From: an uncultured Alphaproteobacteria bacterium
GTDB lineage: Bacteria; Pseudomonadota; Alphaproteobacteria; Rs-D84
DNA length: 64,000 nt
Assembly (NCBI GenBank): GCA_944392535.1
Contig: CALXWY010000003.1
Span: 124,001 to 188,000 of the forward strand
Direction: 5' to 3'
Shown: one piece after another, positions 35,528-44,785 of the stretch
How positions within the stretch are numbered: position 1 is the stretch's first letter
Layout of the letters: every line of letters starts with the position of its first letter
The notes under the pieces: model-generated
What the model was told of the DNA's origin: nothing
The model's input: the letters and a program-made list of their open reading frames with translations, nothing else
Database searches by the model: none
Program-made: the position numbers and the translations under genes

Positions 35528-37612
35528 TTAATCTTCCAAGAAACTGCGTAATTTGCGTGCGCGTGTTGGGTGTTTCAGTTTATTTAATGCCTTTTGTTCA
35601 ATCTGGCGAATACGTTCGCGTGTGACCCCGATGTATTCACCAACTTCTTCCAAGGTGCTGGTTTTATTAGTACTCATTCCAAAGCGTTGACGCAGTACAG
35701 TTTCTTCCTTGGGATCCAGTTCTGATAAAATTTGTGTAACGATTTTACGCAAATTCTTTTGCGCGGCGGACACAAATGGATTTTGTGCGGTTTCGTCGGC
35801 GATTGTTTCTATGCGGCTGCTGTCATCTTCGGGGCCGACGGGTGCCTCTAATGATATTGGTTTCAGATTTACTTTCAATGCCTTGTGTATTTTATCCACC
35901 GGCAGGTATATGATTTTAGACAATTCTTCGGGTGTTGGTTGACGTCCGTATTTATGCATAAATTGGCGTGTTGCACGCTGGATTTTATGAATATTGTCAA
36001 TCATATGAACCGGGATGCGAATTGTGCGTGCCTGGTCGGCGATGCTGCGTGATATACCCTGTTGTATCCAGTTCGTCGCATATGTTGAAAATTTATTACC
36101 CAAACGATAGTCAAATTTATCAACCGCCTTCATCAGACCGATATTGCCATCTTGGACCAGATCGGAAAAATCCAGCCCCAGTCCACGATTACTGGATTTT
36201 TTTGCAAATTTAATAACCAGACGCAGATTGGCTTCTATCATTTCACGCTTTGCACGGGCGGCTTCGGATTGACCGCGACGGACCAATTCAACGACTTTTT
36301 TATATTCTGCGGTTGGTTGACCGGTTTCTTGAACGATTGCGGTAATGTCTTCTTGGATTTTCAATATGTCTTTTTCATGTTTTTTTGCGAATGCCGCCCA
36401 AGCCGGATTTTTATGTTTCATTAATTTTTTGACCCAGTTGTGGTTGATTTCGTTACCAACATATTCAGCCAAGAAATCTTCGCGTTTAATTTTGTTCGCC
36501 ATGGCCAGACGCAATAATTTGCCTTCCAGTCCCATTAACAATTGGTCGCGCTTTGTCAGTTGTTCCAGTATTTCTGCAATACGGTCGTCATTCAGGCGGA
36601 TTTTGCTGACATATTCAAATAATTCCAAGCGCATCTTGTTGTATTTCTTTTCCAATGCTTCATCAGGCTTGGACGATACAGACAAGTTTTCCAGACGTTT
36701 GGCCTGTAATTTTTGCATGCTGTTAAATATGCGTTTGATTTTTCCAAACAGTTCCATAACCATTGGCATCAACGCTTCTTCCATCACAGGAATTGGAACA
36801 CCAGACGTGCCACGTGGGGTATCTTCTTTTTTTATTCCATCTTCGGATTCGTCGTCTTCATCTTCTTCATCATCTTCATCAGATGCGGTTGATTCTTCCA
36901 GATCGTCTAAATCATCGTCATCCAGTTCATCAACGTGTTCAACACCCTTGGATTTTAATGCTTCGGACAATGCCGCCAATGATTTTTGTTCAGAATCACT
37001 GGAATACATAACTTCCAGATTAACAATATAGCGTAATCTGATATCTTCATCTTGTAATTGCTGGTACCAGTCCAGCATTGCACGAATTGTCATCGGGCTT
37101 TCGCACAGCCCGTATACCATCAGACGTGATGCGGCCTCAATACGTTGGGCAATTGCAACCTCGCCCGCGGCGGTCAGCAATTGGACGGTGCCAATTTGCT
37201 TTAAGTATGATTGAACAGAATCTTGGACACCAAGTACCAGGTTGCCTGTTTGGCTGCGTTCCAGTTGCTTTGCATAATGTTCATAATCGTCGTCGTTGAC
37301 ATCCACCTGTTCCGCGTCGGCATTTAATGGATTGCGCGTTTTGTCCAAGTTTTCATCGCTGTCGTCATCATAGTAACGGCCGATGTCTTGGGCAAAACTT
37401 TCTGTTTCCAGGATTTCCAGTCCCAAATCTTGCTGGAAAAAGTCCAAGACTTCTTCTTGTTCATTGGATGGAATTTCGTCCGCTTCGGTTGCCGCATTAA
37501 AATCCATGCGGGACAGATATCCCGCATCCACCGCACTGGTGGCCAATTTTTGCAGATTTTCCGGCAATGAATCAATCAACAATTTGGTTGCCGCGTCTAG
37601 TTTTTTCGCCAT
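35528..37612 (-). CDS. rpoD: Primary sigma factor RpoD (sigma-70)
   Basis: Directs RNA polymerase to housekeeping promoters. Start at the ATG at 37612 (MAKKLD) with AAAGG upstream, giving 694 residues. Region 1.1, a strongly acidic insert near 235-265, then regions 1.2-4.2: [27 protein letters not shown] (2.1-2.2 area, quoted in part), region 2.4 and [13 protein letters not shown] in 4.2, which keeps the -35 contacts. Region 2.3-2.4 reads [14 protein letters not shown] where almost all relatives have YATWWIRQAITRSI. dnaG is not adjacent; the trcR-type gene is upstream. Confidence 0.97.
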   Translation of the reverse strand: MAKKLDAATKLLIDSLPENLQKLATSAVDAGYLSRMDFNAATEADEIPSNEQEEVLDFFQQDLGLEILETESFAQDIGRYYDDDSDENLDKTRNPLNADAEQVDVNDDDYEHYAKQLERSQTGNLVLGVQDSVQSYLKQIGTVQLLTAAGEVAIAQRIEAASRLMVYGLCESPMTIRAMLDWYQQLQDEDIRLRYIVNLEVMYSSDSEQKSLAALSEALKSKGVEHVDELDDDDLDDLEESTASDEDDEEDEDDESEDGIKKEDTPRGTSGVPIPVMEEALMPMVMELFGKIKRIFNSMQKLQAKRLENLSVSSKPDEALEKKYNKMRLELFEYVSKIRLNDDRIAEILEQLTKRDQLLMGLEGKLLRLAMANKIKREDFLAEYVGNEINHNWVKKLMKHKNPAWAAFAKKHEKDILKIQEDITAIVQETGQPTAEYKKVVELVRRGQSEAARAKREMIEANLRLVIKFAKKSSNRGLGLDFSDLVQDGNIGLMKAVDKFDYRLGNKFSTYATNWIQQGISRSIADQARTIRIPVHMIDNIHKIQRATRQFMHKYGRQPTPEELSKIIYLPVDKIHKALKVNLKPISLEAPVGPEDDSSRIETIADETAQNPFVSAAQKNLRKIVTQILSELDPKEETVLRQRFGMSTNKTSTLEEVGEYIGVTRERIRQIEQKALNKLKHPTRARKLRSFLED

Positions 37613-37648
37613 AAACAAACCTTTGTGTGTATATGTTTTGTATGGATG

Positions 37649-38182
37649 TTATTGTTGTTCTTGCTGTTTTTTTGCCTTGGCCACCGCGTCATGTAATGCG
37701 GATTCAGAGACCAGCCCCAGAACAATCGGACTTTGAATTTGAATCAATGAATAAGATTTATGTGTTTTATTACGCACAGATGCAACCGTTGGATTCGTGC
37801 TGCGCATCAGGCGTGCAACCTGGCCATCCGACAGTTCTGGATAATTTTTTATTATCCATAAAATTCCGCCCAGGCGATTTTGACGATGTAATTTCGGTGT
37901 ATAACCAACACCTTTTTTATTTTGTGCTTTTTGTGCAATGACAATTTCTTCGCGCAGTTGCAGGCGTGCATTCGGATCTGCTTCGCAACGTTCAATATCT
38001 TCGCGTGTCAATTGACCATTTAATATTGGATTTAAGCCCTGGATTTTATATGTTTCTGCGTCGGCGATGTTTTTTACTTCTAATTCATGCAGACCACAGA
38101 AATCAGCGATTTGTTCAAACGTTAATGCAGTGTTTTCAATCAACCACAGCGCAGTGGATTTTGGCATATATGGGTAATTCAT
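37649..38182 (-). CDS. trcR: DUF1013 / TrcR-type cell-cycle regulator
   Basis: 177 residues matching the DUF1013 family, known as TrcR in alphaproteobacterial cell-cycle work: MPKSTALWLIENTALTFEQIADFCGLH, then EVKNIADAET and the C-terminal DNA-binding-like helix pair (LSDGQVARLMRSTNPTVASVR). Restricted to Alphaproteobacteria, so a useful marker of the class. Immediately upstream of rpoD on the same strand. Confidence 0.85.
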   Translation of the reverse strand: MNYPYMPKSTALWLIENTALTFEQIADFCGLHELEVKNIADAETYKIQGLNPILNGQLTREDIERCEADPNARLQLREEIVIAQKAQNKKGVGYTPKLHRQNRLGGILWIIKNYPELSDGQVARLMRSTNPTVASVRNKTHKSYSLIQIQSPIVLGLVSESALHDAVAKAKKQQEQQ

Positions 38183-38306
38183 GAACGTTCCTCTTGTTGC
38201 TGGGGGGAAATATACACCAAAAGCCCCCTGAATTCAAGACATTTTTGTACAAAATTATGCATGGTATTCTACCACGCATAATTTGATTTGTCAAAAGATA
38301 TAACTG

Positions 38307-39734
38307 TTATGCTTTTTTGGTGATTTTTGTCCCGTCACGTGTATCAACAACAGTCCACCCGGCGGCATCAATTTGTGTACGCAGTTCGTCGGCGCGGGCC
38401 CAATCTTTAGCGGACTTGGCCGCGGCGCGTGCGTCCGCCAAAGCCATGATTTCCGCCGGGGCGGTTTCGGATTCTGTGTCGTTCATGCGTTTCGCCCGGC
38501 CAATAAAGTCCAGGCCCAACAAACGGTCAACAAATTCAAACAATGCAATTTTTGTTGATGCGTTAACGTCGTTCGTGCGCAGCAGTTCTTGAATCTGAAC
38601 CAATGCTTCGGCTGTTTTCATGTTGTCAGATACTGGGGATAAAATCCGATTGTGCCATTCATCAAATTTCGCGTTATCCAGCGCGCCTGGTTCAGTATCC
38701 AACAGTAATTCAGCAACACGGCGGACCAGGTTTTTATAACCATTTGCCGCAGCGTCCATTGCATCCCACGAAAACGCCAATTGTGTTTGATAGTGGCCCA
38801 GTAATATCAAATAACGGTATACCAGTGGATCATATCCGCGTTTGCGCACCGCGTCCAGCCCCAAGAATTCACCGCCAGATTTACTCATTTTGTCACCTGA
38901 TTTATTAACCAAAAAACTGAAATGCACCCAATAATTCACCCACGGTGCCCCAGTAATAGGTTCGCTTTGTGCGATTTCGTTTGTATGATGTATGCGTGAT
39001 AAATCTTCGCCGCCAGTATGAATATCAAAGTGATTGCCAAGTAATTTCATGCTCATCGCGCTGCATTCAGCATGCCATCCAGGAAATCCGATGCCCCACG
39101 GACTGTCCCATTCCATTTGGCGTTTTTTGTCCTTGGGTGAAAATTTCCACAGTGCAAAGTCTGTGGGATTGCGTTTTGCGTCATTATATTCAACACGGGC
39201 CCCGGCACGATTGCCGGCAACAGAACCACCGGTTAATGCACCGTATGCAGGAAATTTACTGGTGTCATAATAAATGCCATCGCCCGAGATTTCATATGTG
39301 TATCCTAAATCTTGTAATTTTTTGACCAAATCAATTTGTTCGGCGATATAATCGGTGGCACGAGGCATGTCTGTTGGGCGAATGTTATTCAAATCATCAA
39401 AATCACGCAGGAATTCATCAGTATAAAACTGGGCAATGTCCCAAACAGATTTATGATCACGTGCCGCGCCACGTTCCATTTTGTCATCGCCACTGTCGCT
39501 GTCGTCGCCGGTTAAATGACCAACATCGGTTATGTTCATAACGTGGTGTACAGTGTATCCGTTTTCAATAAACATGCGCTTTAATATATCATTGTGAATC
39601 ATTGAACGCATGTTGCCAATGTGGGCATAATGATATACCGTGGGTCCGCACGAATAAAATCCCATCTTGCCAGGGACCAGTGGTTTGAATTCTTCTGTTT
39701 TACGGGTCATGGTATTAAATAATCTTATTGTCAT
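38307..39734 (-). CDS. cysS: Cysteinyl-tRNA synthetase
   Basis: A 475-residue class I synthetase. Zinc ligand Cys in YSCGPTVY, the HIGN form of the HIGH motif, WHAECSAM, the HTGGEDL block and KMSKS. Charges tRNA-Cys in the cytosol. Monocistronic, with an unassigned 380-bp region upstream. Confidence 0.97.
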   Translation of the reverse strand: MTIRLFNTMTRKTEEFKPLVPGKMGFYSCGPTVYHYAHIGNMRSMIHNDILKRMFIENGYTVHHVMNITDVGHLTGDDSDSGDDKMERGAARDHKSVWDIAQFYTDEFLRDFDDLNNIRPTDMPRATDYIAEQIDLVKKLQDLGYTYEISGDGIYYDTSKFPAYGALTGGSVAGNRAGARVEYNDAKRNPTDFALWKFSPKDKKRQMEWDSPWGIGFPGWHAECSAMSMKLLGNHFDIHTGGEDLSRIHHTNEIAQSEPITGAPWVNYWVHFSFLVNKSGDKMSKSGGEFLGLDAVRKRGYDPLVYRYLILLGHYQTQLAFSWDAMDAAANGYKNLVRRVAELLLDTEPGALDNAKFDEWHNRILSPVSDNMKTAEALVQIQELLRTNDVNASTKIALFEFVDRLLGLDFIGRAKRMNDTESETAPAEIMALADARAAAKSAKDWARADELRTQIDAAGWTVVDTRDGTKITKKA

Positions 39735-39954
39735 TATGCGCGTCCTTTTATGATATTTGGAATATTATTCAAATGGGTGTTTTATTGCAAACAAAAACGT
39801 TTGCCACGGCAAAGAAAATTATCTGCGACAGTAACAAGATATAAACTTTTTCATACAAAATATGGTATATTATATCATGTAAATTTGCAACTGGTATTTT
39901 TATGGAATTTTATATGTAATTTTGTAATCTGGCGGCATGCCGTTTGGCGAATAA
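39735..39954. other. AT-rich intergenic region upstream of cysS
   Basis: No convincing gene. It should hold the cysS promoter on the minus strand, but I see no clear -35/-10 pair. Short open frames here lack ribosome sites. Confidence 0.4.
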
Positions 39955-40110
39955 AAACTATTTAATTTTCATCCCGCGGAACCAGATTTCAGGCTGGGCT
40001 ATAAAGCACATAAATATGAACGATATGAACGGTTGTATAATGAAAATATTAAATATTTTGCGCGAAAAAATGCATCAGTTATAAAAAACACCCCGCACTG
40101 TGCGGGGTAA
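39955..40110 (+). pseudogene. Possible C-terminal remnant of a lost gene
   Basis: An open stretch of about 51 codons without a start reads FHPAEPDFRLGYKAHKYERY and then ERLYNENIKYFARKNAS, which looks like real helical protein sequence. It ends inside the terminator hairpin of the neighbouring tRNA. No upstream part remains. Weak evidence, and it could be chance. Confidence 0.25.
40083..40108 (-). terminator. Terminator of tRNA-Ser(GCT)
   Basis: ACCCCGCAC / GTGCGGGGT hairpin with a T-run on the minus strand, directly after the tRNA 3' end. Confidence 0.8.
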
Positions 40111-40115
40111 ATTTC

Positions 40116-40204
40116 TGGCGGAGCGTATAGGACTCGAACCTATGGACCGCAAAAACACGGTCACAGATTAGCAATCTGCTGCATTACCACTCTGCCAACG
40201 CTCC
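40116..40204 (-). tRNA. tRNA-Ser (GCT)
   Basis: Class II tRNA of 89 nt including an encoded CCA. Acceptor GGAGCGT/ACGCTCC with discriminator G, anticodon loop TTGCTAA (anticodon GCT, reads AGC/AGU), long variable arm, T-loop TTCGAGT. Confidence 0.95.
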
Positions 40205-40221
40205 GCGTGGTTGCGTGGGGT

Positions 40222-40250
40222 ATTATACATAATTGAAAAATTAAATGCAA
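40222..40250 (-). promoter_or_regulatory. tRNA-Ser(GCT) promoter
   Basis: TTGCAT and TATAAT separated by 17 bp on the minus strand, about 18 bp before the tRNA 5' end. Confidence 0.8.
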
Positions 40251-40300
40251 GGTGAAATGCAGTAATAAGCCAGATAATTATGAATGCCGATGCGGAATCA

Positions 40301-40329
40301 AAAAATCGCCCAAACGGGCGATTTTTTTT
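40301..40329 (-). terminator. Terminator of accDA
   Basis: AATCGCCC / GGGCGATT stem flanked by A- and T-runs at the stop of the carboxyltransferase gene. Confidence 0.85.
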
Positions 40330-42076
40330 AATTGTCGTGATTTTCTGAATCGTGGGGTGGCGCATAGATTTCAACATCGCGCGTCATCGCCAAGAACTTT
40401 TCAGCACGCCGGGTTGGCAATTCATCCACAGGGATTTTTTGCAATTCTGTGATTTGTTCGGCAACAGCATTTGCCAACATTTCCATTGTCGTTTGCCAAT
40501 CTGTGTGCGCGCCCCCGGCGGGTTCATCAACAATTTGGTCAATTATGTTCAAATCGGCCATGTCGCGCGCGGTTAATTTCATCGCGGCGGCGGCGGTTGC
40601 CTTGTATTTATTATCTTTCCACAAAATACTGGCACAAGATTCTGGGGCGATAACAGAATAAATTGTGTTTTCCAGCATTAATACGCGGTCGCCTGTACCA
40701 ATTGCAATGGCGCCACCACTGCCCCCTTCGCCGACATTAACGGCGACATATGGGGTTTTGATATCCAACCCGGTGGCAATAGATGATGCAATCGCTTGGG
40801 ACTGGCCACGTTCTTCGGCGGCACTGCCGGCGAATGCGCCCGCGGTATCAAACAGTGATATTAACGGCAAGGCGAATTTTTCCGCCAGTCGCATCAGGCG
40901 TTGTGCCTTGCGATATCCTTCGGGATTAGGCATGCCGAATCTGTGCAGTTGACGGGTTTCAATTGTGCGCCCTTTTTCTTGGCCGATAATTACGGCCGGT
41001 ATACCACGCCAATATCCAATACCGCCACACATGGCCGGATCTTCGCCAAATAAACGGTCGCCGGCCAGGTATGTCCAATCGTCTACGATGCCATTTATAT
41101 AATCCAAAAAGTGTGGGCGGTTTTCGTTGCGCGCCAACAGAACCTTGTCATACGCATCGGTTTCGCCCATGCCACGAACTTTTTTATTGTCTGTGGATGG
41201 TGTCGTGACATTAATCGCACGTGGCGCACGCGGTTGTTTGGTTAATACGGCCAAGATTTTTTCCAGTTTTTCTTTTAGTTCCGCGCGCGGAACAACCATA
41301 TCAACCATGCCGTGTTCATATAAATAATCGGCTGTTTGGAAATTAGACGGTAATTTTTCGCGTATATTTTGTTCAATAACACGACGACCGGCAAATCCAA
41401 TACGGGCGCCTTGTTCGGCAATATTAATATCACCCAGCATTGCAAACGATGCCGTCACCCCACCGAACGTTGGGTCTGTTAACAGAACAATATACGGAAT
41501 CCCGTTTGCGTGTAATTTGTTTACAGCAACCGTTGTGCGGGCCATCTGCATCAAAGATAAAATATTTTCTTGCATTCGGGCACCACCACTGCATGTAACC
41601 ATGATAAATGGACGTTTTGATTCAATGGCATGTTCCATGCTGGCCACAATGCCGTCGCCAGCCGCGCGTCCCATTGATCCCAACAAAAAGTCACCATTCA
41701 AAATACAAATTGTCGTTGGAATGCCACCAATAATTCCATCTGCGGATGTAACGGCATCATGATAGCCGGTTTCGGCACGCGCCTCTTCCAGACGATCAAT
41801 ATATGATTTGCGATCAACAAAATTCAGTGGGTCGTCGGATACCGTTGGTAATGCAATACGCGACCATTCGTTGTTGTCAAATAATAAATCAAATCTCTGT
41901 TTCGGGGTCATTATAAATGCGCGTCCGCAACGGGGGCAAATGTAATGATTAGACTTATAGTCTTTGTAATACACCAAGTGCCCGCAAGATTCGCACTTAA
42001 TCCACATCAGGCGGCGAATCCGGTCATAGCGTTCACGATTACGATTTTTTATGCCTGCTCTTTTTCCAAATAACAT
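40328..42076 (-). CDS. accDA: Fused acetyl-CoA carboxylase carboxyltransferase (AccD-AccA)
   Basis: 582 residues joining both carboxyltransferase subunits that move the carboxyl from biotin to acetyl-CoA, the first step of fatty-acid synthesis. The N-terminal half is AccD: zinc ribbon CESC...CPRC (about 28-50), GDFLLGSMG, VTCSGGARMQE and LTDPTFGGVTASFA. The C-terminal half from about 295 is AccA: FGMPNPEGYRKAQRLM, LFDTAGAFAG, AEERGQSQAIA and GEGGSGGAIAIG. A later start at MWIKCESC is possible. Proteobacteria normally have separate accA and accD genes. Confidence 0.93.
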   Translation of the reverse strand: MLFGKRAGIKNRNRERYDRIRRLMWIKCESCGHLVYYKDYKSNHYICPRCGRAFIMTPKQRFDLLFDNNEWSRIALPTVSDDPLNFVDRKSYIDRLEEARAETGYHDAVTSADGIIGGIPTTICILNGDFLLGSMGRAAGDGIVASMEHAIESKRPFIMVTCSGGARMQENILSLMQMARTTVAVNKLHANGIPYIVLLTDPTFGGVTASFAMLGDINIAEQGARIGFAGRRVIEQNIREKLPSNFQTADYLYEHGMVDMVVPRAELKEKLEKILAVLTKQPRAPRAINVTTPSTDNKKVRGMGETDAYDKVLLARNENRPHFLDYINGIVDDWTYLAGDRLFGEDPAMCGGIGYWRGIPAVIIGQEKGRTIETRQLHRFGMPNPEGYRKAQRLMRLAEKFALPLISLFDTAGAFAGSAAEERGQSQAIASSIATGLDIKTPYVAVNVGEGGSGGAIAIGTGDRVLMLENTIYSVIAPESCASILWKDNKYKATAAAAMKLTARDMADLNIIDQIVDEPAGGAHTDWQTTMEMLANAVAEQITELQKIPVDELPTRRAEKFLAMTRDVEIYAPPHDSENHDN

Positions 42077-42091
42077 TTTAATGCCTGTACT

Positions 42092-42370
42092 TTATTCGTT
42101 CATTTTTTTTGTCAGTTCACGGCTGGGCTTGAATAATATCGTTGTGCTGGCGTCCAGATGCATTGGTTGCCCAGTACATGGATTATATCCAATTTTTGTT
42201 GCACGTGGCCGTGGTTGAAATGTCCCAAATCCACGAATTTCAATTCTGTTGCCGTTTGCCACGGATTCAATCATTTGTTCAGACACACTGTCCAATATCG
42301 CCGCCGCATCAGATGCGCGCATGTGTTTGAATTGAACCTGGATAGAACGTACAATATCAGAACGTTTCAT
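42092..42370 (-). CDS. IHF/HU-family DNA-bending protein (IHF beta-like)
   Basis: 92 residues of the DNABII fold: N-terminal helices (KRSDIVRSIQVQF), the RIEIRGFGTFQ strand and the beta-arm with PRPRATKIGYNPCTGQ, where the conserved Pro intercalates DNA. The ending TILFKPSRELTKKMN suits IHF-beta. Lies 15 bp downstream of the accDA ATG on the same strand order, so it may be co-transcribed with accDA. Confidence 0.88.
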   Translation of the reverse strand: MKRSDIVRSIQVQFKHMRASDAAAILDSVSEQMIESVANGNRIEIRGFGTFQPRPRATKIGYNPCTGQPMHLDASTTILFKPSRELTKKMNE

Positions 42371-42538
42371 ATAATTTCCTTTTTTGTATGGTTACTATTA
42401 TTTATATCTTAGCACATTTTATCAAGAATAAAGTTTATATGTACAAATTTCAAGAATTATAATTTTATAAGATAACATGCCTGTTATATTTTGACCGATA
42501 ATCTAATAAAATTTGATTTGTAACCAAAAGGATTATAA

Positions 42539-43276
42539 ATGCATGATTGTATGTGTCCAGGACACGATGTCCATGATATGCCCCAAATGCCACTGATTGG
42601 TGATGCGGCACCAGAATTTGTGGCAAATACGACAAATGGCACGGTAAAATTTCCGTCTGATTATGCGGGGCGATGGGTGATTTTGTTTTCACATCCGGCG
42701 GACTTTACACCCGTGTGCACCACAGAATTTATCGCGTTTCAAAATATGATTGATAAATTTCATGAACTGAATACCGATATTATCGGATTGTCTGTGGGAA
42801 CACTGACGGGGCATCTGGCATGGATAGATGCAATTCGCAATATTAAATACAACAGCGAAAACGGTACAGAGATTACTTTTCCAATTATTGATGATATGAA
42901 TATGGATGTTGCACGTAAGTACGGCATGATTCATCATAATGCATCTGATGCAAAAACAGTACGGGCGGTGTTTATAATTGATACACATGGAATCATTCGT
43001 GCGATTTTATATTACCCGTTAACCACAGGACGTAATTTTAACGAAATTTTGCGGATGGTGGTGGCATTGCAAACAACAGATGCGTTTCATGTATCAACGC
43101 CGGCGGATTGGCAACCGGGCGACGATGTGGTCGTTTCTGCGCCATCAACAGTTGCGGAAATGCGTGCCCGTACAGGAAATAAACGCCCAGGAATGGATGT
43201 CAAAGCATGGTTTTTAACGTTGCAAAAACTATCGGCTGATTCAATTATGAAAAAATTGATAAAAAACCAGAAATAA
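42539..43276 (+). CDS. Peroxiredoxin (Prx6/AhpC type)
   Basis: A 245-residue thiol peroxidase. The peroxidatic Cys60 is in HPADFTPVCTTE and the Prx6-type C-terminal domain is present. No downstream Cys is obvious in the usual resolving position; two extra Cys lie at the N-terminus (MHDCMC). It removes peroxides in the cytosol, consistent with an oxygen-sensitive lifestyle alongside rubrerythrin. AAAAGGA ribosome site. Confidence 0.92.
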   Translation: MHDCMCPGHDVHDMPQMPLIGDAAPEFVANTTNGTVKFPSDYAGRWVILFSHPADFTPVCTTEFIAFQNMIDKFHELNTDIIGLSVGTLTGHLAWIDAIRNIKYNSENGTEITFPIIDDMNMDVARKYGMIHHNASDAKTVRAVFIIDTHGIIRAILYYPLTTGRNFNEILRMVVALQTTDAFHVSTPADWQPGDDVVVSAPSTVAEMRARTGNKRPGMDVKAWFLTLQKLSADSIMKKLIKNQK

Positions 43277-43284
43277 AATTTGCC

Positions 43285-43629
43285 TTAAAATACCAATGGA
43301 AAATCGCGAATGTCCATCGGTACGCCGTCGCGTTCAGGATTCCATTGGTATTCATCCATACGAACGCGTTTGTCACGGGTGAATTTTACCCCTTCGGATT
43401 TCAGGGCCTTGTATTGTTGTTCAAAGAATCCGGGACCACACAGACTGCCATCTTTGAATACAACGCGATGCCATGGCAAATGCCAACTGTTTTTATTATT
43501 GGATGCATATCCCACAAATCGTGCCATGCGTGGCCGGCCAATCATACGTGCAATTTGACCAAACGTTGCCACCCGCCCCGCAGGAATTCGCGCAACAATA
43601 TCATAAACTTGTTCATTAAATGATTTCAT
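43285..43629 (-). CDS. Alkyltransferase-like protein (ATL)
   Basis: Start taken at 43629 (MKSFNEQVYDIV), where the MGMT C-terminal domain begins. 114 residues with RVATFGQIARMIGRPRMARFVG (helix-turn-helix, Arg finger region). The active-site PCHRV of methyltransferases is PWHRVV, with Trp replacing the acceptor Cys. Such ATL proteins bind O6-alkylguanine and hand the site to nucleotide excision repair. Confidence 0.9.
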   Translation of the reverse strand: MKSFNEQVYDIVARIPAGRVATFGQIARMIGRPRMARFVGYASNNKNSWHLPWHRVVFKDGSLCGPGFFEQQYKALKSEGVKFTRDKRVRMDEYQWNPERDGVPMDIRDFPLVF

Positions 43630-43706
43630 ATGGACAATATTGTACCGCATTACAGAAAAAATCAAATTCTTTTTGTTTTTGACGCCGCATATGAATGAAA
43701 TAAAAA

Positions 43707-44273
43707 CTAATATGATGTTGTTCGGGCTGTCCAGCCACGTCGCGCCGTTGGCCAGTTTGGCATTGTTTGTAATGATTGCATTCTGTTGTCTATCAGTGAT
43801 TTCATGAAATCATTTATTTTGCTGTCTGGAATTGCATTTAATGCAGTTATCGTTTGTTTGCCCAAGTGTCCTGTTTCAGGTAATTCAGTGTGCATTTGTT
43901 CATTTAACGTTCGTTGGATTGTTTTTGTTGGAATGATTGGACCACTCATGACGCACATGTCAAATACAGCATTTCGTATACGTGGGTTGTTTATTTGCGG
44001 TATGTTCGTGTTATCCCAATATTCAGTCTTGTATATTTCGCGTGCTTGTTCTGGGGTTAAATTTTTTACGTCGGGTGGCATATTTGATTCTGGGTGGTGT
44101 GCAGCATAACTGTTCATGGTGCTTTGTGTAATGCCCATATTGGTTGGTTCGTCATCAATTTGATTGCTGCCATCAGTATAGCCACCTTCGCGTTCAGCAA
44201 GTTTTTTATAAGCAATGTCAAAGTTTTTGTCGTTGATGGCGGAATCTGGACGGATGTTATTTTGGGTATTCAT
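43707..44273 (-). CDS. GH108-type muramidase, phage-like
   Basis: 188 residues: catalytic Glu in LAEREGGYTD near residue 29, TNMGITQSTM, and the PEQAREIYKTEYWD block, as in glycoside hydrolase family 108 lysozymes, followed by the peptidoglycan-binding-3-like half (IQRTLNEQM, GKQTITALNAIP). These are found in phage lysis cassettes and secretion systems. No signal peptide. No holin or phage gene adjoins, so it is either a domesticated endolysin or a lone cargo gene. Confidence 0.8.
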   Translation of the reverse strand: MNTQNNIRPDSAINDKNFDIAYKKLAEREGGYTDGSNQIDDEPTNMGITQSTMNSYAAHHPESNMPPDVKNLTPEQAREIYKTEYWDNTNIPQINNPRIRNAVFDMCVMSGPIIPTKTIQRTLNEQMHTELPETGHLGKQTITALNAIPDSKINDFMKSLIDNRMQSLQTMPNWPTARRGWTARTTSY

Positions 44274-44416
44274 GGTATTTTCCTGGTGTGAATCAAAAAA
44301 TCCCGCATTGCGGGATAAAAAAACAGACGCAGTGCATGCGTCCGGTTATTGTGTGCAAGTATATCATAAATCGGGCAAAGTTTCAATAAAAAATACCGCG
44401 GATGCGGTATGATTCC

Positions 44417-44506
44417 TGGCGGAGACGAAGGGATTTGAACCCTTGATACGGTTGCCCGTATATACGATTTCGAGTCGCACGCATTCAACCACTCTGCCAC
44501 GTCTCC
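44417..44506 (-). tRNA. tRNA-Ser (CGA)
   Basis: Class II tRNA of 90 nt with encoded CCA. Acceptor GGAGACG/CGTCTCC with discriminator G, anticodon loop CTCGAAA (anticodon CGA, reads UCG), long variable arm, T-loop TTCAAAT. Confidence 0.95.
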
Positions 44507-44517
44507 GAATGTGTGTG

Positions 44518-44545
44518 ATTATACAGATTTCGTTTTTATTTGCAA
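44518..44545 (-). promoter_or_regulatory. tRNA-Ser(CGA) promoter
   Basis: TTGCAA and TATAAT with 16-bp spacing on the minus strand, about 11 bp before the tRNA 5' end. Confidence 0.8.
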
Positions 44546-44557
44546 GTGATTTTGACC

Positions 44558-44586
44558 TTGCATAAAGCAATATATATTTTTATAGT
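44558..44586 (+). promoter_or_regulatory. Promoter of structured RNA copy C
   Basis: TTGCAT and TATAGT with 17-bp spacing, divergent from the tRNA-Ser promoter. Predicted start near 44593. Confidence 0.65.
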
Positions 44587-44592
44587 GGTAAT

Positions 44593-44766
44593 GATATGAC
44601 GAGTTGTCATATTGGGCTTCACAACCCTTTAACCAGCGTCGGTGACGACGATAATTATCTCCAATCGTACAGGTTGGAGTGCGGTTAATATATTGAATAC
44701 CCGCGCAATTCTGGTTAATTGTTGTGAAACTCCAACCACCAAATATTAATTGGTGGTTTTGTTTTT
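44593..44766 (+). ncRNA. Structured RNA copy C: riboswitch-like leader of an outer-membrane protein gene
   Basis: A 5' hairpin ATATGAC/GTCATAT is followed by GGG, P1 TTCACAAC/GTTGTGAA (44618-44625 with 44721-44728), P2 TTAACCAG/CTGGTTAA (44629-44636 with 44711-44718), hairpin P3 CTCCAA/TTGGAG (44659-44664 with 44674-44679) and P4 GCGG/CCGC (44681 with 44701). ACTCCAACC at 44729-44737 is perfectly complementary to GGTTGGAGT at 44672-44680, which would form a pseudoknot and would break the terminator ACCACCAA/TTGGTGGT (44735-44742 with 44750-44757), followed by a T-run. The ATG is 20 nt further on. Confidence 0.75.
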
Positions 44767-44785
44767 GTAACCAAGGGGGTATCAA

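Noticed and set aside
36345..37031. 228-codon plus-strand open frame across rpoD
   Set aside because: Ser-rich peptide produced by the antisense of the acidic Asp/Glu insert of RpoD; not a gene.
43707..44273. Prophage
   Set aside because: The GH108 muramidase is phage-like, but no capsid, tail, holin or integrase gene is nearby.
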